From Bacillaceae bacterium IKA-2 (GTDB lineage: Bacteria > Bacillota > Bacilli > Bacillales > Anaerobacillaceae), in the NCBI GenBank assembly GCA_031761875.1, contig CP134492.1, forward strand, positions 2,542,001-2,606,000: a stretch of DNA of 64,000 bases. Reading direction: 5' to 3'. This document shows, one piece after another, positions 17,181 through 26,152 of the stretch. Position numbers and translations under genes: made by a program. The notes beneath the pieces were generated by a model. It saw only the letters and a program-made list of their open reading frames with translations, ran no database searches and had not been told where the DNA came from. The stretch's first letter is position 1. Each line of letters opens with the position of its first letter.

Positions 17181-17869
17181 TTATTCCACCTCCGAGAAAC
17201 ATAATTCGTTATATCTAGATACTTGCCTTGTAGCGATGTTGCTAAGTGCAGTTTTATCTATGTGCATAGATGGAATAATATCGATATGAGATTTATTGTA
17301 TGTTTCTAGAATCAATAGTATTTCTTCGATTGGTTTATCATCATTTTCTTGAATGATCTCTATGAATTTTTTCTTGTTTCTGCTAAAATTAGTATCATAG
17401 ATGGCTTTTAACCTTGGTATGCTTTTTAGAGCGTGGGAGTTCTTGATTGCACCTGGTTTTTTGTTTAATGAGTTTAAGTAATGTTTAATTTTAATACTTA
17501 TCTCGTTAGTACCATCTATTTTTTTGTGTTCACAAACGAGTATGTTGTTTGAATAAAAGCCTATTGTGTCGTAATATTTCTTGATTGTTATTAAGCGTCC
17601 TACAAGATACTCCGGTACTGAATAGTGGTTGTTATCAACTCGTACAAAACTATATTTATTTGGTTTTTGCACTGTAACTGTTGCAAGATCAAGCTTTGGT
17701 TTTGTAGGTTGAAGATGTTTTATTTCTTCAGAAATAGTGCTGTCTTTATTGAGTTCTATCAATATAGTATTCAAGTATTCACGTGCATCATCGAATGTCT
17801 TAAACTTATAAGTTAACGCAAATGCTTTGTTCCTAATTATCTTCACGCTGCCCTCCACATGACCCTTCT
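17181..17869 (-). pseudogene. istA: IstA transposase, C-terminal part
   Basis: The C-terminal ~225 residues of an IS21 transposase, from GHVEGSVKIIRNKAFALTYK onward, including the region after the DDE catalytic core. It is separated from the N-terminal part (21362-22186) by a 3.5-kb recombinase element. The reading frames join cleanly at the 8-bp repeat ACCCTTCT. Confidence 0.88.
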
Positions 17870-17887
17870 AATGCAAAGCTTTACATT

Positions 17888-17938
17888 AGAAGGGTAATGA
17901 AAAGTATATGATAATGTAAAGTAAGGCTGTTAAATAAC
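17888..17938 (+). repeat. Left terminal inverted repeat of the RIT-type element
   Basis: 51 nt starting AGAAGGGTAATGAAAAG and ending GCTGTTAAATAAC. It differs from the complement of 21319-21369 at one base. It contains ATAATGTAAAGTA, which recurs inverted at 17961-17977, giving a paired recombinase-site layout. Confidence 0.85.
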
Positions 17939-17996
17939 CGTAAGTAAAGGATCCCTCGCTGTTTTACTTTACATTATCTGCAACGCAAACACTATT

Positions 17997-19016
17997 TTAT
18001 TTATCAAATCTTTTTAGCCATTCCAATAAATCTCCACTTTTTTGCCAAGAAGGTGCACCTTTTGGTACAACATCTGTATATGCTTTTTCAATTGCTTCTC
18101 TTTTTTGTTTTGAATCTACCTTAGCGTAAATTTCAGTTGTTTGGACAGAACGGTGACCTAGTATATCACGGATGTATATGAGATTAACTCCTGCTTGGAG
18201 TAAGTGCATAGCTTTTGAATGTCTCAGACAATGACAGCTAAATCGTTCTGGGATTAATATTTGATCTTTAATACGAGCCTTGCGTGCATATTTATCTAGT
18301 ATGTAATTCACCCCTGCCCGGGTCAGTTTTTCTCCTCTTTTGTTACAGAACAATGGGTACATGTTTGCTGACAAACTTAACAGCCCCTGCTCATCCATAT
18401 ATCGATTTAATAAATCTAACGGAGCATCCATCAGAGGGACTATCCGGGCTTTATTCCCCTTACCAATTAACTTTACAGTACATGGTCTGTCAAAACGTAC
18501 TTGTGACGGAGTGAGGTCAATGATTTCCTGTACTCTTCCACCGCTTTCATACATAATTGACAAAAGAGCAAGATCTCTTCGTCCTATTTTAGTTGACTGA
18601 TCAGGCATTTCCAAAAGTAGTCTGATCCCATTAAGCGTTAGGTAACTGATTGATTTTGTTTCTGTTTTCTTAACCCGGATTCCAAGGATTCTCTGCCATT
18701 CCAAAAGATTATCGGGGCTCTGATACTGGAGATATTGGAAGAAAGAGTGTAATGCCGCAAGGCGGACGTTCCTTGTGGCTGTACTACAGCCACGCTCTGT
18801 TTCTATCCAGTCAAGAAAGTGAATAACCATTTCCTTATTAATCATGCCCAGCGTCAGAGAATTTGTTTTTATTCCTTTTTTATCCTTGATAAATGTAAGG
18901 AAAAGTACAAATGTGTCTCTATAAGAGGCAATCGTATTTATACTGAACCCCATTTCTCCTGGCAGGTATTTTGTAAGAAATCCTGTCAGATAGCGAGAGA
19001 AATCAGTCGGCTTCAT
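17997..19016 (-). CDS. Tyrosine recombinase C of the RIT-type trio
   Basis: 339-aa site-specific recombinase (phage integrase family). An N-terminal SAM-like DNA-binding domain (about 10-110) precedes the catalytic domain. Catalytic residues visible in order are Arg in YESGGRVQEI, HCLRHSKAMHLL, the His in LGHRSVQTTEIYAKVD and its nucleophilic Tyr. GGAGG lies about 10 nt before the ATG at 19016. It overlaps the middle recombinase by 14 nt. All catalytic residues are intact, so the element could be active. Confidence 0.88.
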   Translation of the reverse strand: MKPTDFSRYLTGFLTKYLPGEMGFSINTIASYRDTFVLFLTFIKDKKGIKTNSLTLGMINKEMVIHFLDWIETERGCSTATRNVRLAALHSFFQYLQYQSPDNLLEWQRILGIRVKKTETKSISYLTLNGIRLLLEMPDQSTKIGRRDLALLSIMYESGGRVQEIIDLTPSQVRFDRPCTVKLIGKGNKARIVPLMDAPLDLLNRYMDEQGLLSLSANMYPLFCNKRGEKLTRAGVNYILDKYARKARIKDQILIPERFSCHCLRHSKAMHLLQAGVNLIYIRDILGHRSVQTTEIYAKVDSKQKREAIEKAYTDVVPKGAPSWQKSGDLLEWLKRFDK

Positions 19017-19974
19017 AATGGTCAACCTCCGGAAATACATAGGCACAAACGTTATCTACTTCTCTAATTAAATCAGGGTACATGTCAGATGTTAGCCTTA
19101 CATACTTATCTGTAGCCTCTAATGACTGATGCCCAAGATATTTTGATAATATTGGGAGTGAGTAGTATAAATCTAGCCCAGCTTCTGACATTTTCACAAG
19201 AGAGTGTACACTGAAAGTGTGACGAAAGTCATGCATTCTTGGGCCAAAACCCTTCCCACCATGTGGAATTCCTGCATTCCAGAGTATTTTTCTGAACCAT
19301 TCATATATTGCCTTGGCATTACATTTTTGCCCATTGTTCTTGATAAAAAAATAACCTTTCGGTTCATATTTGCCGGGACGAACATTCCTATATTGAATAC
19401 ACACCTCAGTTAGTGTTTCAGATAATGGGAGTATTCGGTCTTTGCCGTTTTTCGTTTCCCTGACAATAATATTTTTTGCATCAAGATCAACATCCTTACA
19501 TGTTAGGGATAACGCTTCGCTGATACGGATGCCACAGCCATATAGCATTCTAAATAAAGCGGGGAGTACATACACAGTTGTTTCAAATCGTCTATTAACT
19601 TTAAGCGTATCACATGCATCGAAGAATGCATTCACTTCCTTTTTCGAGAAAATATGTGGTACAAACGTACTGCTGTACTTTTTAGGCAATCTCGGTATAT
19701 GTGATGGATATCCCATATCATTTAAATAGGCGGAAAATTTTGCAATATAATGAATCCTCGCATAACGTGTCTTGTCTGATTCATTTGGACGCTTCTCACT
19801 CCATTTATCAACAATCTCCTTTGATAGACCGAGTTTTAATACGGCATTATCTATTGTAAATCTGTCAAATAACGAAAGTGTGTAAGTGGCATCAACAAAC
19901 TTGTAACCGAGGTTTCTTTTGAAATCAATGTACTGTTCGATTAAACCAGCATAAATACCACAATAGTTCGGCAT
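19003..19974 (-). CDS. Tyrosine recombinase B of the RIT-type trio
   Basis: 323-aa tyrosine recombinase. Catalytic signature: Arg in LYGCGIRISEALSL, HDFRHTFSVHSL, and LGHQSLEATDKYVRLT with the nucleophile Tyr. I start it at the second of two adjacent ATGs (19974), 7 nt after AAGGAGG; the first (19977) forms an ATGA overlap with the upstream gene. It is translationally linked to both neighbours. Confidence 0.88.
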   Translation of the reverse strand: MPNYCGIYAGLIEQYIDFKRNLGYKFVDATYTLSLFDRFTIDNAVLKLGLSKEIVDKWSEKRPNESDKTRYARIHYIAKFSAYLNDMGYPSHIPRLPKKYSSTFVPHIFSKKEVNAFFDACDTLKVNRRFETTVYVLPALFRMLYGCGIRISEALSLTCKDVDLDAKNIIVRETKNGKDRILPLSETLTEVCIQYRNVRPGKYEPKGYFFIKNNGQKCNAKAIYEWFRKILWNAGIPHGGKGFGPRMHDFRHTFSVHSLVKMSEAGLDLYYSLPILSKYLGHQSLEATDKYVRLTSDMYPDLIREVDNVCAYVFPEVDHYEAD

Positions 19975-21221
19975 CATTCCACCTCCTTGGCATAAAATGG
20001 CGTTTTTAAGAGTGGAACATCTAATGCGCATTGGCTCAAAGATGTTAAGTCTATTCGTAAATAAGTTTTTGTGCTTTCGGTATTCTTGTGACCTAGCACT
20101 TCTGATATAACATGGATGGGTATTTTTTGTTCCAGTAGTTGCCCAGCAAGACTGTGCCTCAAAGCATGAGGACCATGTTTCTTTTCTGTTATGTTTTTAA
20201 TGCCAGCACGACGGAGATAAAAAGTAACAATGCTATGCAAAGTCGATCTATTTAGGCAGTTATATGGCGGGATTGCATGTAGGAAGACATAAGGAAGATC
20301 AGATTTAGGCCGTCCATACTTCAGATAATCGATAATAGCCTCTCCTATTTCTATTAAAAGTGGATGCTCAATCTTATTTTTAGTCTTTTGTTGAACAAGT
20401 GTAATTGTATTCTTTTCCCAGTGTATGTTTTCAAACTTCAACAGACAGATGTCAGAAGCCCTCAATCCCAATCGTGCAGCCAATAGTATCATAGCAGCAT
20501 CACGCTTCCCTTTTGGGCTACTTCTGTCAACAGTATTGATTAATGATTCAACTTCATTTTTCGTATATGTCGTGGGTAGTTTACATTGCTTCTTGTAATT
20601 GTCTTTTGGAATTAGGTATGAAAAGTCAATCCCTGTATACCCATTGTCATGTAGATATCTCATAAACCCACGTAAAGTGGTAAGCATGCTGTGGCGCGTT
20701 GCAGGTGTATAAAAACCAAGCTGATTCACAAATCCTAAAATGTGTTGTTTTTTAATTGCTTCGGTTTCCATGACTCCTTCTTCATTAAAAAAACTAAGAA
20801 AGCGATGAAGATTTAATCGGTAATGACCAAGCGTATTTTCTGTAATACCCAAAGATTTTCGGTGATTAAGGAAATCCACCATAGGATTACCGATGCAACC
20901 ATAAAATTGGTAGGATTTCTTTGCCCTTCTGTATTGGAACGTTCCTGTAGACTGAAATTCAGTTAGAACATCCACACACCGGATTATGCTCTTTTCCCAA
21001 TGGCTAAATTCCTCGTATTTCCCAGTACCAATAAAGTCAGCTATAAATGCTCCACCTACTGACGCTGAATAATACTCAATCTGATTGTTTTCCATAAAAG
21101 TAGCCAGTTTTTGCCACGCGGAACGATATTGGCTTATCCTTGATTCGGAATAGGACATATCCCGAAGGGATTTAACTACTTCTGAGGACAGTTGTTCAAA
21201 TGTTTGATATTTTTGTTCCAT
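19974..21221 (-). CDS. Tyrosine recombinase A of the RIT-type trio
   Basis: 415-aa tyrosine recombinase, the longest of the three, with an N-terminal extension (about 100 residues) before the SAM-like domain. Catalytic signature: Arg in AARLGLRASDICLL, HALRHSLAGQLL, and LGHKNTESTKTYLRID. AGGAGG lies 8 nt before the ATG at 21221; the ATG at 21227 is too close to it. It is the first gene, reading inward from the right terminal repeat. Confidence 0.88.
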   Translation of the reverse strand: MEQKYQTFEQLSSEVVKSLRDMSYSESRISQYRSAWQKLATFMENNQIEYYSASVGGAFIADFIGTGKYEEFSHWEKSIIRCVDVLTEFQSTGTFQYRRAKKSYQFYGCIGNPMVDFLNHRKSLGITENTLGHYRLNLHRFLSFFNEEGVMETEAIKKQHILGFVNQLGFYTPATRHSMLTTLRGFMRYLHDNGYTGIDFSYLIPKDNYKKQCKLPTTYTKNEVESLINTVDRSSPKGKRDAAMILLAARLGLRASDICLLKFENIHWEKNTITLVQQKTKNKIEHPLLIEIGEAIIDYLKYGRPKSDLPYVFLHAIPPYNCLNRSTLHSIVTFYLRRAGIKNITEKKHGPHALRHSLAGQLLEQKIPIHVISEVLGHKNTESTKTYLRIDLTSLSQCALDVPLLKTPFYAKEVE

Positions 21222-21318
21222 AATCATAACCTCCTATATTTAACGTAGGCGACCTCGCCTATATTAAATATAGCCATTGAAAATGTAAAGTAAAACAACT
21301 AGAATCACTTTGTTTATA

Positions 21319-21369
21319 GTTATCTAACAGCCTTACTTTACATTATCATATACTTTTCATTACCCTTCT
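21319..21369 (-). repeat. Right terminal inverted repeat of the RIT-type element
   Basis: Complement of the left repeat with one mismatch over 51 nt. An inverted AATGTAAAGTAAAAC copy lies inside at 21280-21295, mirroring the left end, so each end carries a pair of facing sites. Confidence 0.85.
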
Positions 21370-22186
21370 CGTTTCCACTGAAACAATTAGTGACGTTGAT
21401 ATCGAATCCGTAGTAGAGTGACAATTTTAGCAAATTCTCATTGAGGACTTTTTCAGTTTTACCTATGAATTTTGATACTACATTTCTCATATTGTCGTAC
21501 ACAATCTCTGAATAAACGCCACCTAACATATCGAAGAAACGCACATGAGAATCCATAAAGACGTCTTGCTTTTGATTCTTATATAAATACGCCCATCTGA
21601 AATCAGCAGCTGGTGAAGATAGTACAGCTAGATGATAGGTATTGATCTCCCCGTTTATTTCTAACTTCACTTCGCCAAAATCATATTCAAGTCTTTGCCC
21701 TAAATCATATGATTGTTTAATAAAGCATTCCTTAGGTTTGTTTCTTTTTTCTCTGATTTTATTTGTAATAGTTGTATATCCAATATCAAACTTTTCATTG
21801 ACTAGCATTTGGTGAATTTGCAAATTAGTCAGCTGTTGTTTATGTCGACCTAACTCTTTACACTTTTCAGATTCACTCTCTAGGATTTCGTCTAATCTGG
21901 TATCGATTTCTGCTGTGTACTTTCTTGGCTTTCTATTTTGAGCATTATACTTTGGTGCCTCGCATATTTTTTCTTGTACTTCTTGTACTTCTTTTTTATT
22001 AACGTCTAAGGCATTCAACAGAGTATTGTTCTTCTGGTACTCATTCCAATAGATTGCGACTGTTTTCCGATTGATGTTTAAAAGCTTGGCAGCTTTTCTA
22101 TTGGATACACCTTGCTGCTTTAGTTTTATTATTGCATGTTTGTCCATTATCTCAATCACTCCATCCCACCCCTTTACTGCCATCAT
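21362..22186 (-). pseudogene. istA: IstA transposase, N-terminal part
   Basis: N-terminal ~275 residues of an IS21 transposase: an HTH near the start (IIKLKQQGVSNRKAAKLLNI), then part of the DDE core with RLEYDFGEVKLEINGE (first catalytic Asp) and EIVYDNMRNVV (second). The frame ends in element sequence shortly after NCFSGNEKG, where the recombinase element is inserted. The rest of the gene lies at 17181-17869. Confidence 0.88.
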
Positions 22187-22261
22187 AACAGTAAGAGATT
22201 AGTGTTAAAGTACTGGACCGTTTTTCAATTGATATTATTCTATTAATGGGCCACTTTTAGA

Positions 22262-22805
22262 GTATCATAAACAGGATATAAGACAGTAGATAAATAACTC
22301 CAATTATGACTAAAATATTAATGGGTCTTATTTTGTTCACAGCACTAATTAGTAGAGGAGATAATATTATTAATATTGTATAAGTTTGTAGAAACCACCA
22401 GGCGCCATTATAAGAATTTGATAATAAAAAGAAGTTAAGAAGAAACTTTTCAATACTACCAGGAAACTTATCTCCATATCCTAGTAAAAATCCTAAAGCA
22501 ACAAATAGAATTAAAATGATCCAAAAATTAATTAATAACTTTAAAATCCGTTTTAGATTTTTAACATTATTTGTTCTATCTACTTTATTGAATATAGTAA
22601 ACAATCCATATCCACTTAGAAAGAGATAAATAGGTACACAGGCATCTCCAAATAATGCAAAATAATAAACTAATGGAACATCTTTAATCATTGGAAATGT
22701 TTCATACAATCCATTTACTTCTTTTCTAGCAAATAGATGCAACATAACCATAAATAAGATCGCAATCCCTTTGAGCATATTTGATTCGTTTTTACTTAGT
22801 TCCAT
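22262..22805 (-). pseudogene. Acyltransferase-3 family protein, N-terminal half
   Basis: 182 residues beginning NESNMLKGIAILFMVMLHLF, with the conserved His of membrane O-acyltransferases in the first helix and about five membrane segments. Truncated by the IS21 insertion at ...SYILFM. The rest is at 15815-16387. It sits among galE and glycosyltransferase-type genes, so it probably once acetylated an exported glycan. Confidence 0.85.
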
Positions 22806-22867
22806 ACCTGTTCTTTAGCCCCTATCTTGATTTGGCTTAATACATCTTATTTTATAGTGGATTTAAT

Positions 22868-23368
22868 CTAAATAACTTTCCCTTGTATGCTTTTATTTTC
22901 GTATCCTTTTGGATTTTTGGATTGCCAGAGCAATAAATCTCTACACATTTCAGTAAGTACCTTTTTGGCAATCCAATTTAGATCATTTTTTGCTTTAGTT
23001 GGATCTTCATAGCTGACAGCAATATCACCTGGTCTTCGTTCTACTACTTGATAAGGAATAGGTTTGCCCATCACCTTTTCAAATGTGCTAATCATCTCAA
23101 AAACACTATAGCCAACACCAGTTCCAAAATTATAGGCATTTATCCCAGAGGAATGAAGTCTTTCACGATGATCATATGACCGCCGCCTTGTTAGATCGGA
23201 TCACTCACAAGGCACATCTGTTTTCAATGAACGGTGATAGTAATCGTCTAAAAGAAACCTATTCATACTAACAAGAGGGTGATCAACTTTTAAATGAGCG
23301 ACAAGGTCAACTTTCGGGTTGACATTTACACCTATTTAGCCAGCCCCACCTGTCACTAAGATTGCCAT
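22868..23368 (-). pseudogene. galE: UDP-glucose 4-epimerase (galE), internally deleted with IS insertion
   Basis: The N-terminus MAILVTGGAG with an AGGA-type ribosome binding site starts at 23368 and stops after ten codons. The C-terminus resumes near 23146 with INAYNFGTGVGYSVFEMISTFE and runs to GYENKSI. The middle of the gene is gone, replaced by an IS21 remnant on the opposite strand. This copy keeps more of the C-terminus than the fragment at 15560. The rest of the 714-nt gap 23096-23809 contains the terminator at 23566 and no other gene that I can support. Confidence 0.82.
23161..23271 (+). pseudogene. IS21 IstB C-terminal remnant inside galE
   Basis: The plus strand reads DDHMTAALLDRITHKAHLFS then MNGDSNRLKETYSY and a stop, the recognisable end of an IS21 IstB (compare DRLAHKSHILDISR in the intact copy). 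It is a different IS21 type from the element at 16388. Sequence up to about 23335 (a GTCAAC..GGGTTGAC region) is likely its terminus, ending within galE. Confidence 0.7.
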
Positions 23369-23565
23369 TTTTCTGTTTCCTCCAATTCTTCACTAATCTT
23401 TATTTCAAATAATAAAAGGACACCTAATAAACTGCAAAGGGTTCGGTTGTTGGGGAGTAAAAATCGAACCGTACCATTTTTAGCAATATAGCTAGCGATT
23501 CTTAGACTGATGATTTAAAGCAAATTAATAAGGTTTTTTGAACAGAAGCAGACGATTTAGCACTA

Positions 23566-23607
23566 AAATTAGCAAGACCACATAAGTTTATGCGGTCTTG
23601 CTAATTT
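23566..23607. terminator. Strong 20-bp hairpin terminator
   Basis: AAATTAGCAAGACCACATAA pairs with TTATGCGGTCTTGCTAATTT with one A-C mismatch and a two-base loop core. It lies downstream of the phosphoesterase gene on the minus strand. Confidence 0.75.
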
Positions 23608-23809
23608 GGTTGCGAATTGAAGTGTTAAAAAGGACTTCAATTCTTTAAAAATGCTGGTATGGCAATAAAAAAGAAGTGCGAATTAGCGTCTAATAGTATT
23701 GTTATTTAATGTTTTCTCCCCGTGTACCAAACCCGTTAAATAAACTGAGCTGCTCTTTAAGAGATGCAATATCTTAGGTATGTACCACACAATATAAAAT
23801 CACTTTTAC

Positions 23810-24787
23810 CTAGTTTTTTTTCAGAGTTAATACATTAATTTCAGGTGGATTAAAAAACCGAAATTTCAAAAGCGGTATTGCATCACTGCTGCCTAAACCT
23901 GTACTAACGTATTGTTTAATATTTCGATATTCCCATAACCCTTTCACCCTGTCTTGCGGTGGAAACAATCCACCCCTATCATACCAAGGTTCTGGAACAA
24001 AAGGTGCTCCTAAAAACGGAAGTCGGATTTGCCCACCGTGGTAATGTCCTGCTAAGATTAAATCGTAGTCTCTTAAGATTAAATCCGCATTTGTAGCTAT
24101 CATGTCTATATGTTGGTCTACAACAGGATAATGAGTAAGTGCAATTAGCAGGTCCTTTTCCTTAACTTTTTCTAGCAATAACATATCTTTGGATAGTGTT
24201 TTTTTATATAGAACATATTCTTTTTGTTCTTCTGTAATTTCCTTTTCTATTAAAGAAATATTTTTTAAAGGTTTTTTACTAGAGAATTCGAAATCAACAA
24301 AATGAACTTTTGCTTGACCTACTTCCACGGTATGTATCGATTCTAGTAATTTTACTCCCAATCGCTCCATTCCAACAATAAAATCAGACTTCTGAATTGG
24401 TTCACCGGGAGTAACTATATAACTTAAGGGATCAGAATTACCAGGAACAAATAAGGCAGTTTCTTTGTTCTCTATATCTTCAAGCAAGATGTAAAAAGGT
24501 TTATAACTACTGCTTTCTACGCTATCCAACATATCACCAGTGAACACAACTACATCATAATCAATAGAATTTATAACATTTAGAAGTCGACTTTGATTTT
24601 TTCCAAACACATTTTCATGTAAATCAGTTATCTGGAGAATAGTAAAACCCTCTAACTCCTCTGGTAGGTCATTAATAAATATGTCTTGTTCAACTACTGT
24701 TATGCGGTGATTACCCCAGATGGTGTAACCAACTAAAAATGTTATTAATAGCAAAAAAACAAGTATGTTCTTGGTAACTTTTTTCAT
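23810..24787 (-). CDS. Membrane-anchored metallophosphoesterase, copy 1
   Basis: 325-aa paralogue of the gene at 14447-15448: single N-terminal membrane anchor, then a calcineurin-like domain with LTDLHE-type first motif (ITDLHE), FTGDML, VPGNSD, LTHYP and GHYHGGQ, all intact. AGGAG precedes the ATG. It lies upstream of the galE pseudogene, the same order as copy 2 with its galE fragment. The role is unknown; proximity to polysaccharide genes suggests envelope metabolism. Confidence 0.85.
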   Translation of the reverse strand: MKKVTKNILVFLLLITFLVGYTIWGNHRITVVEQDIFINDLPEELEGFTILQITDLHENVFGKNQSRLLNVINSIDYDVVVFTGDMLDSVESSSYKPFYILLEDIENKETALFVPGNSDPLSYIVTPGEPIQKSDFIVGMERLGVKLLESIHTVEVGQAKVHFVDFEFSSKKPLKNISLIEKEITEEQKEYVLYKKTLSKDMLLLEKVKEKDLLIALTHYPVVDQHIDMIATNADLILRDYDLILAGHYHGGQIRLPFLGAPFVPEPWYDRGGLFPPQDRVKGLWEYRNIKQYVSTGLGSSDAIPLLKFRFFNPPEINVLTLKKN

Positions 24788-24849
24788 TCTTTATTCTCCT
24801 AAATATGCACAATCCTTATTGGTTATTTAGTAAATCTCTTAAACTAAAA

Positions 24850-24888
24850 CAAAACAACCCTTAATCTTCTTTGAGGTTACCGTTGTTT
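24850..24888 (-). terminator. Possible terminator after the PRTase-HAD gene
   Basis: On the minus strand AAAACAAC pairs with GTTGTTTT across a 23-nt partly structured loop and is followed by GTTTTAG. Weak but well placed. Confidence 0.4.
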
Positions 24889-25020
24889 TAGGATTAACTT
24901 CTTTTGAAACACAAATATCCCATATCTCTTTCAAAATTTGGGGATTCGTCTGTTCATAATATGCATATTTATTGGTTTATTGTGCATAATTGTATTCCTA
25001 CTTTTGCAAAAAATACCTAT

Positions 25021-26007
25021 TTAATCTTTTACTATTAATATTCTATATACCCCTCTTAAAATATTAAAGAAAGGTTTAGGCAACTTGGCTACATTACTCT
25101 TTAGTTTCTCTAATAATGATATTTTATGAACCTTCGCACACAAATTGGGTATACCCATTTCTATAGAAAACATTTCATTTGTATCAACACAATAAACTGG
25201 TTTATTTGTTAACTGGTGAATTTTAATCGCCTCACTCCGGCTACTCTCATAAAATAGTTTTTGACTTGAGTTTTTATAGGTTTCAGCTTTGTGAATAGCG
25301 TTTATCCCTAACTTCAGTCTTTCTTCCAAGGAAGGAAGGTCTAACATTATTAATGAATTATACGCTATTTTATTTTTTTTCAACCAAGTTTCAGTTTCAG
25401 AACGATATTTTTCAAGTCGACTAGTAACTAGATAATTAATTTTTCCGATTGGCTTAATTAACAGCGGTGCATTAAGTAGAAAATCTCTATATTTCTCTCC
25501 ATCATCATCCTGCTCTAAATTAGGGTCAATACAAAGAACACCATCAATGTCAAAACAAGCATCTCTCGTAAAACTTTCACTAAAGATATTCCATTCAAAG
25601 GAAGTAGGGCCAACAATGTGCTCTAACACTAAATCAACATCAAGTCTATTGGGATCTGAATAAATACATAATGTAGTAATATTTGTTAATTTAATATTAT
25701 TTTGTTCTAGTAACTTTTCTAAAGTCTCGCCAATTTCTAAGTAATCTAAAACAATAAGTATATTTTTAGCTTCATTTGGATATTTTAACTTATCTTTGAC
25801 CTCTCGAGTAATACCTGTTCTTAGCTGATTATTATTTAACAACGTTTCCAAGCCACAACAATTTTTATTTAAATAGAGTGAAATCATATAGGCAGGCACA
25901 ATACCAGTTTTAGACATTCCGACAATTAAATCAAAGTTTCTTGACTGAAGTAATGAGAGATTATTTTTAATTAAAAAGCTCATATCAGAAAAACTCTTAT
26001 AAATCAT
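25021..26007 (-). CDS. Phosphoribosyltransferase-HAD fusion paralogue, PRTase site degenerate
   Basis: 328 aa. N-terminal half resembles a type I phosphoribosyltransferase, but the PRPP loop reads ILIVLDYLEIGETL (residues ~83-96) where active enzymes have two acidic residues and SxxxG, and the pyrophosphate loop reads GMSKTG instead of GIPRSG. The C-terminal half is HAD-like with an intact motif I, FDIDGVLC (Asp153 and Asp155), and a conserved RLEKYRSETETWLKKN segment. GGAGG precedes the ATG. About 45% identical to its upstream neighbour. Likely a phosphatase-type partner with a dead PRTase domain. The function of the family is unknown to me; it sits at the end of the polysaccharide locus. 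Confidence 0.7.
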   Translation of the reverse strand: MIYKSFSDMSFLIKNNLSLLQSRNFDLIVGMSKTGIVPAYMISLYLNKNCCGLETLLNNNQLRTGITREVKDKLKYPNEAKNILIVLDYLEIGETLEKLLEQNNIKLTNITTLCIYSDPNRLDVDLVLEHIVGPTSFEWNIFSESFTRDACFDIDGVLCIDPNLEQDDDGEKYRDFLLNAPLLIKPIGKINYLVTSRLEKYRSETETWLKKNKIAYNSLIMLDLPSLEERLKLGINAIHKAETYKNSSQKLFYESSRSEAIKIHQLTNKPVYCVDTNEMFSIEMGIPNLCAKVHKISLLEKLKSNVAKLPKPFFNILRGVYRILIVKD

Positions 26008-26080
26008 AATTTATTCCTCCATAAAATTTTATATTACCTAAACCCCCTAAATCCCAGTATTTATTTAAAATAAGAATGTA

Positions 26081-26116
26081 AAAAAACTAAGGCACTTAAC
26101 TCTGCCTTAGTTTTTT
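26081..26116. terminator. Bidirectional terminator between the paralogues
   Basis: AACTAAGGC / GCCTTAGTT with A6 on one side and T6 on the other, so functional on both strands. It means the two paralogues are not simply one transcript. Confidence 0.85.
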
Positions 26117-26152
26117 CCAAAGAAAAATTTTATAATTATGCATCGTATTTAA

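Larger units (their letters stand above)
17862..21369 (-). mobile_element. Recombinase-in-trio (RIT-type) element inside istA
   Basis: Three overlapping tyrosine recombinase genes bounded by 51-bp terminal inverted repeats and flanked by the octamer ACCCTTCT (17862-17869, 21362-21369). Deleting the segment plus one octamer restores istA. No cargo genes are present. The left end carries an extra palindrome (ACCCTTCTAATG...CATTAGAAGGGT, 17862-17895) made from the octamer and its inverted copy. Three different recombinases per element is the hallmark of RIT elements; Tn554 is a related but larger alternative with tnpC of a different type. Confidence 0.85.
16388..22261 (-). mobile_element. IS21-family insertion sequence, itself interrupted
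   Basis: An istA-istB pair flanked by a 4-bp duplication GTAT (16384-16387 and 22262-22265). The ends carry repeated GGTCCA/GGCCCA motifs (AAAAGCGGTCCAC on the left, AAAAGTGGCCCA on the right strand), as in IS21 relatives. Excluding the nested recombinase element, the length is about 2.4 kb, normal for the family. It disrupts an acyltransferase gene. Exact terminal bases are approximate because the outermost positions of the two ends match poorly. Confidence 0.85.

Noticed and set aside
17862-21369. Tn554-type transposon
   Set aside because: Tn554 has two recombinases plus a distinct small TnpC and resistance cargo, and lacks long inverted repeats. Here three full tyrosine recombinases lie between long inverted repeats without cargo.
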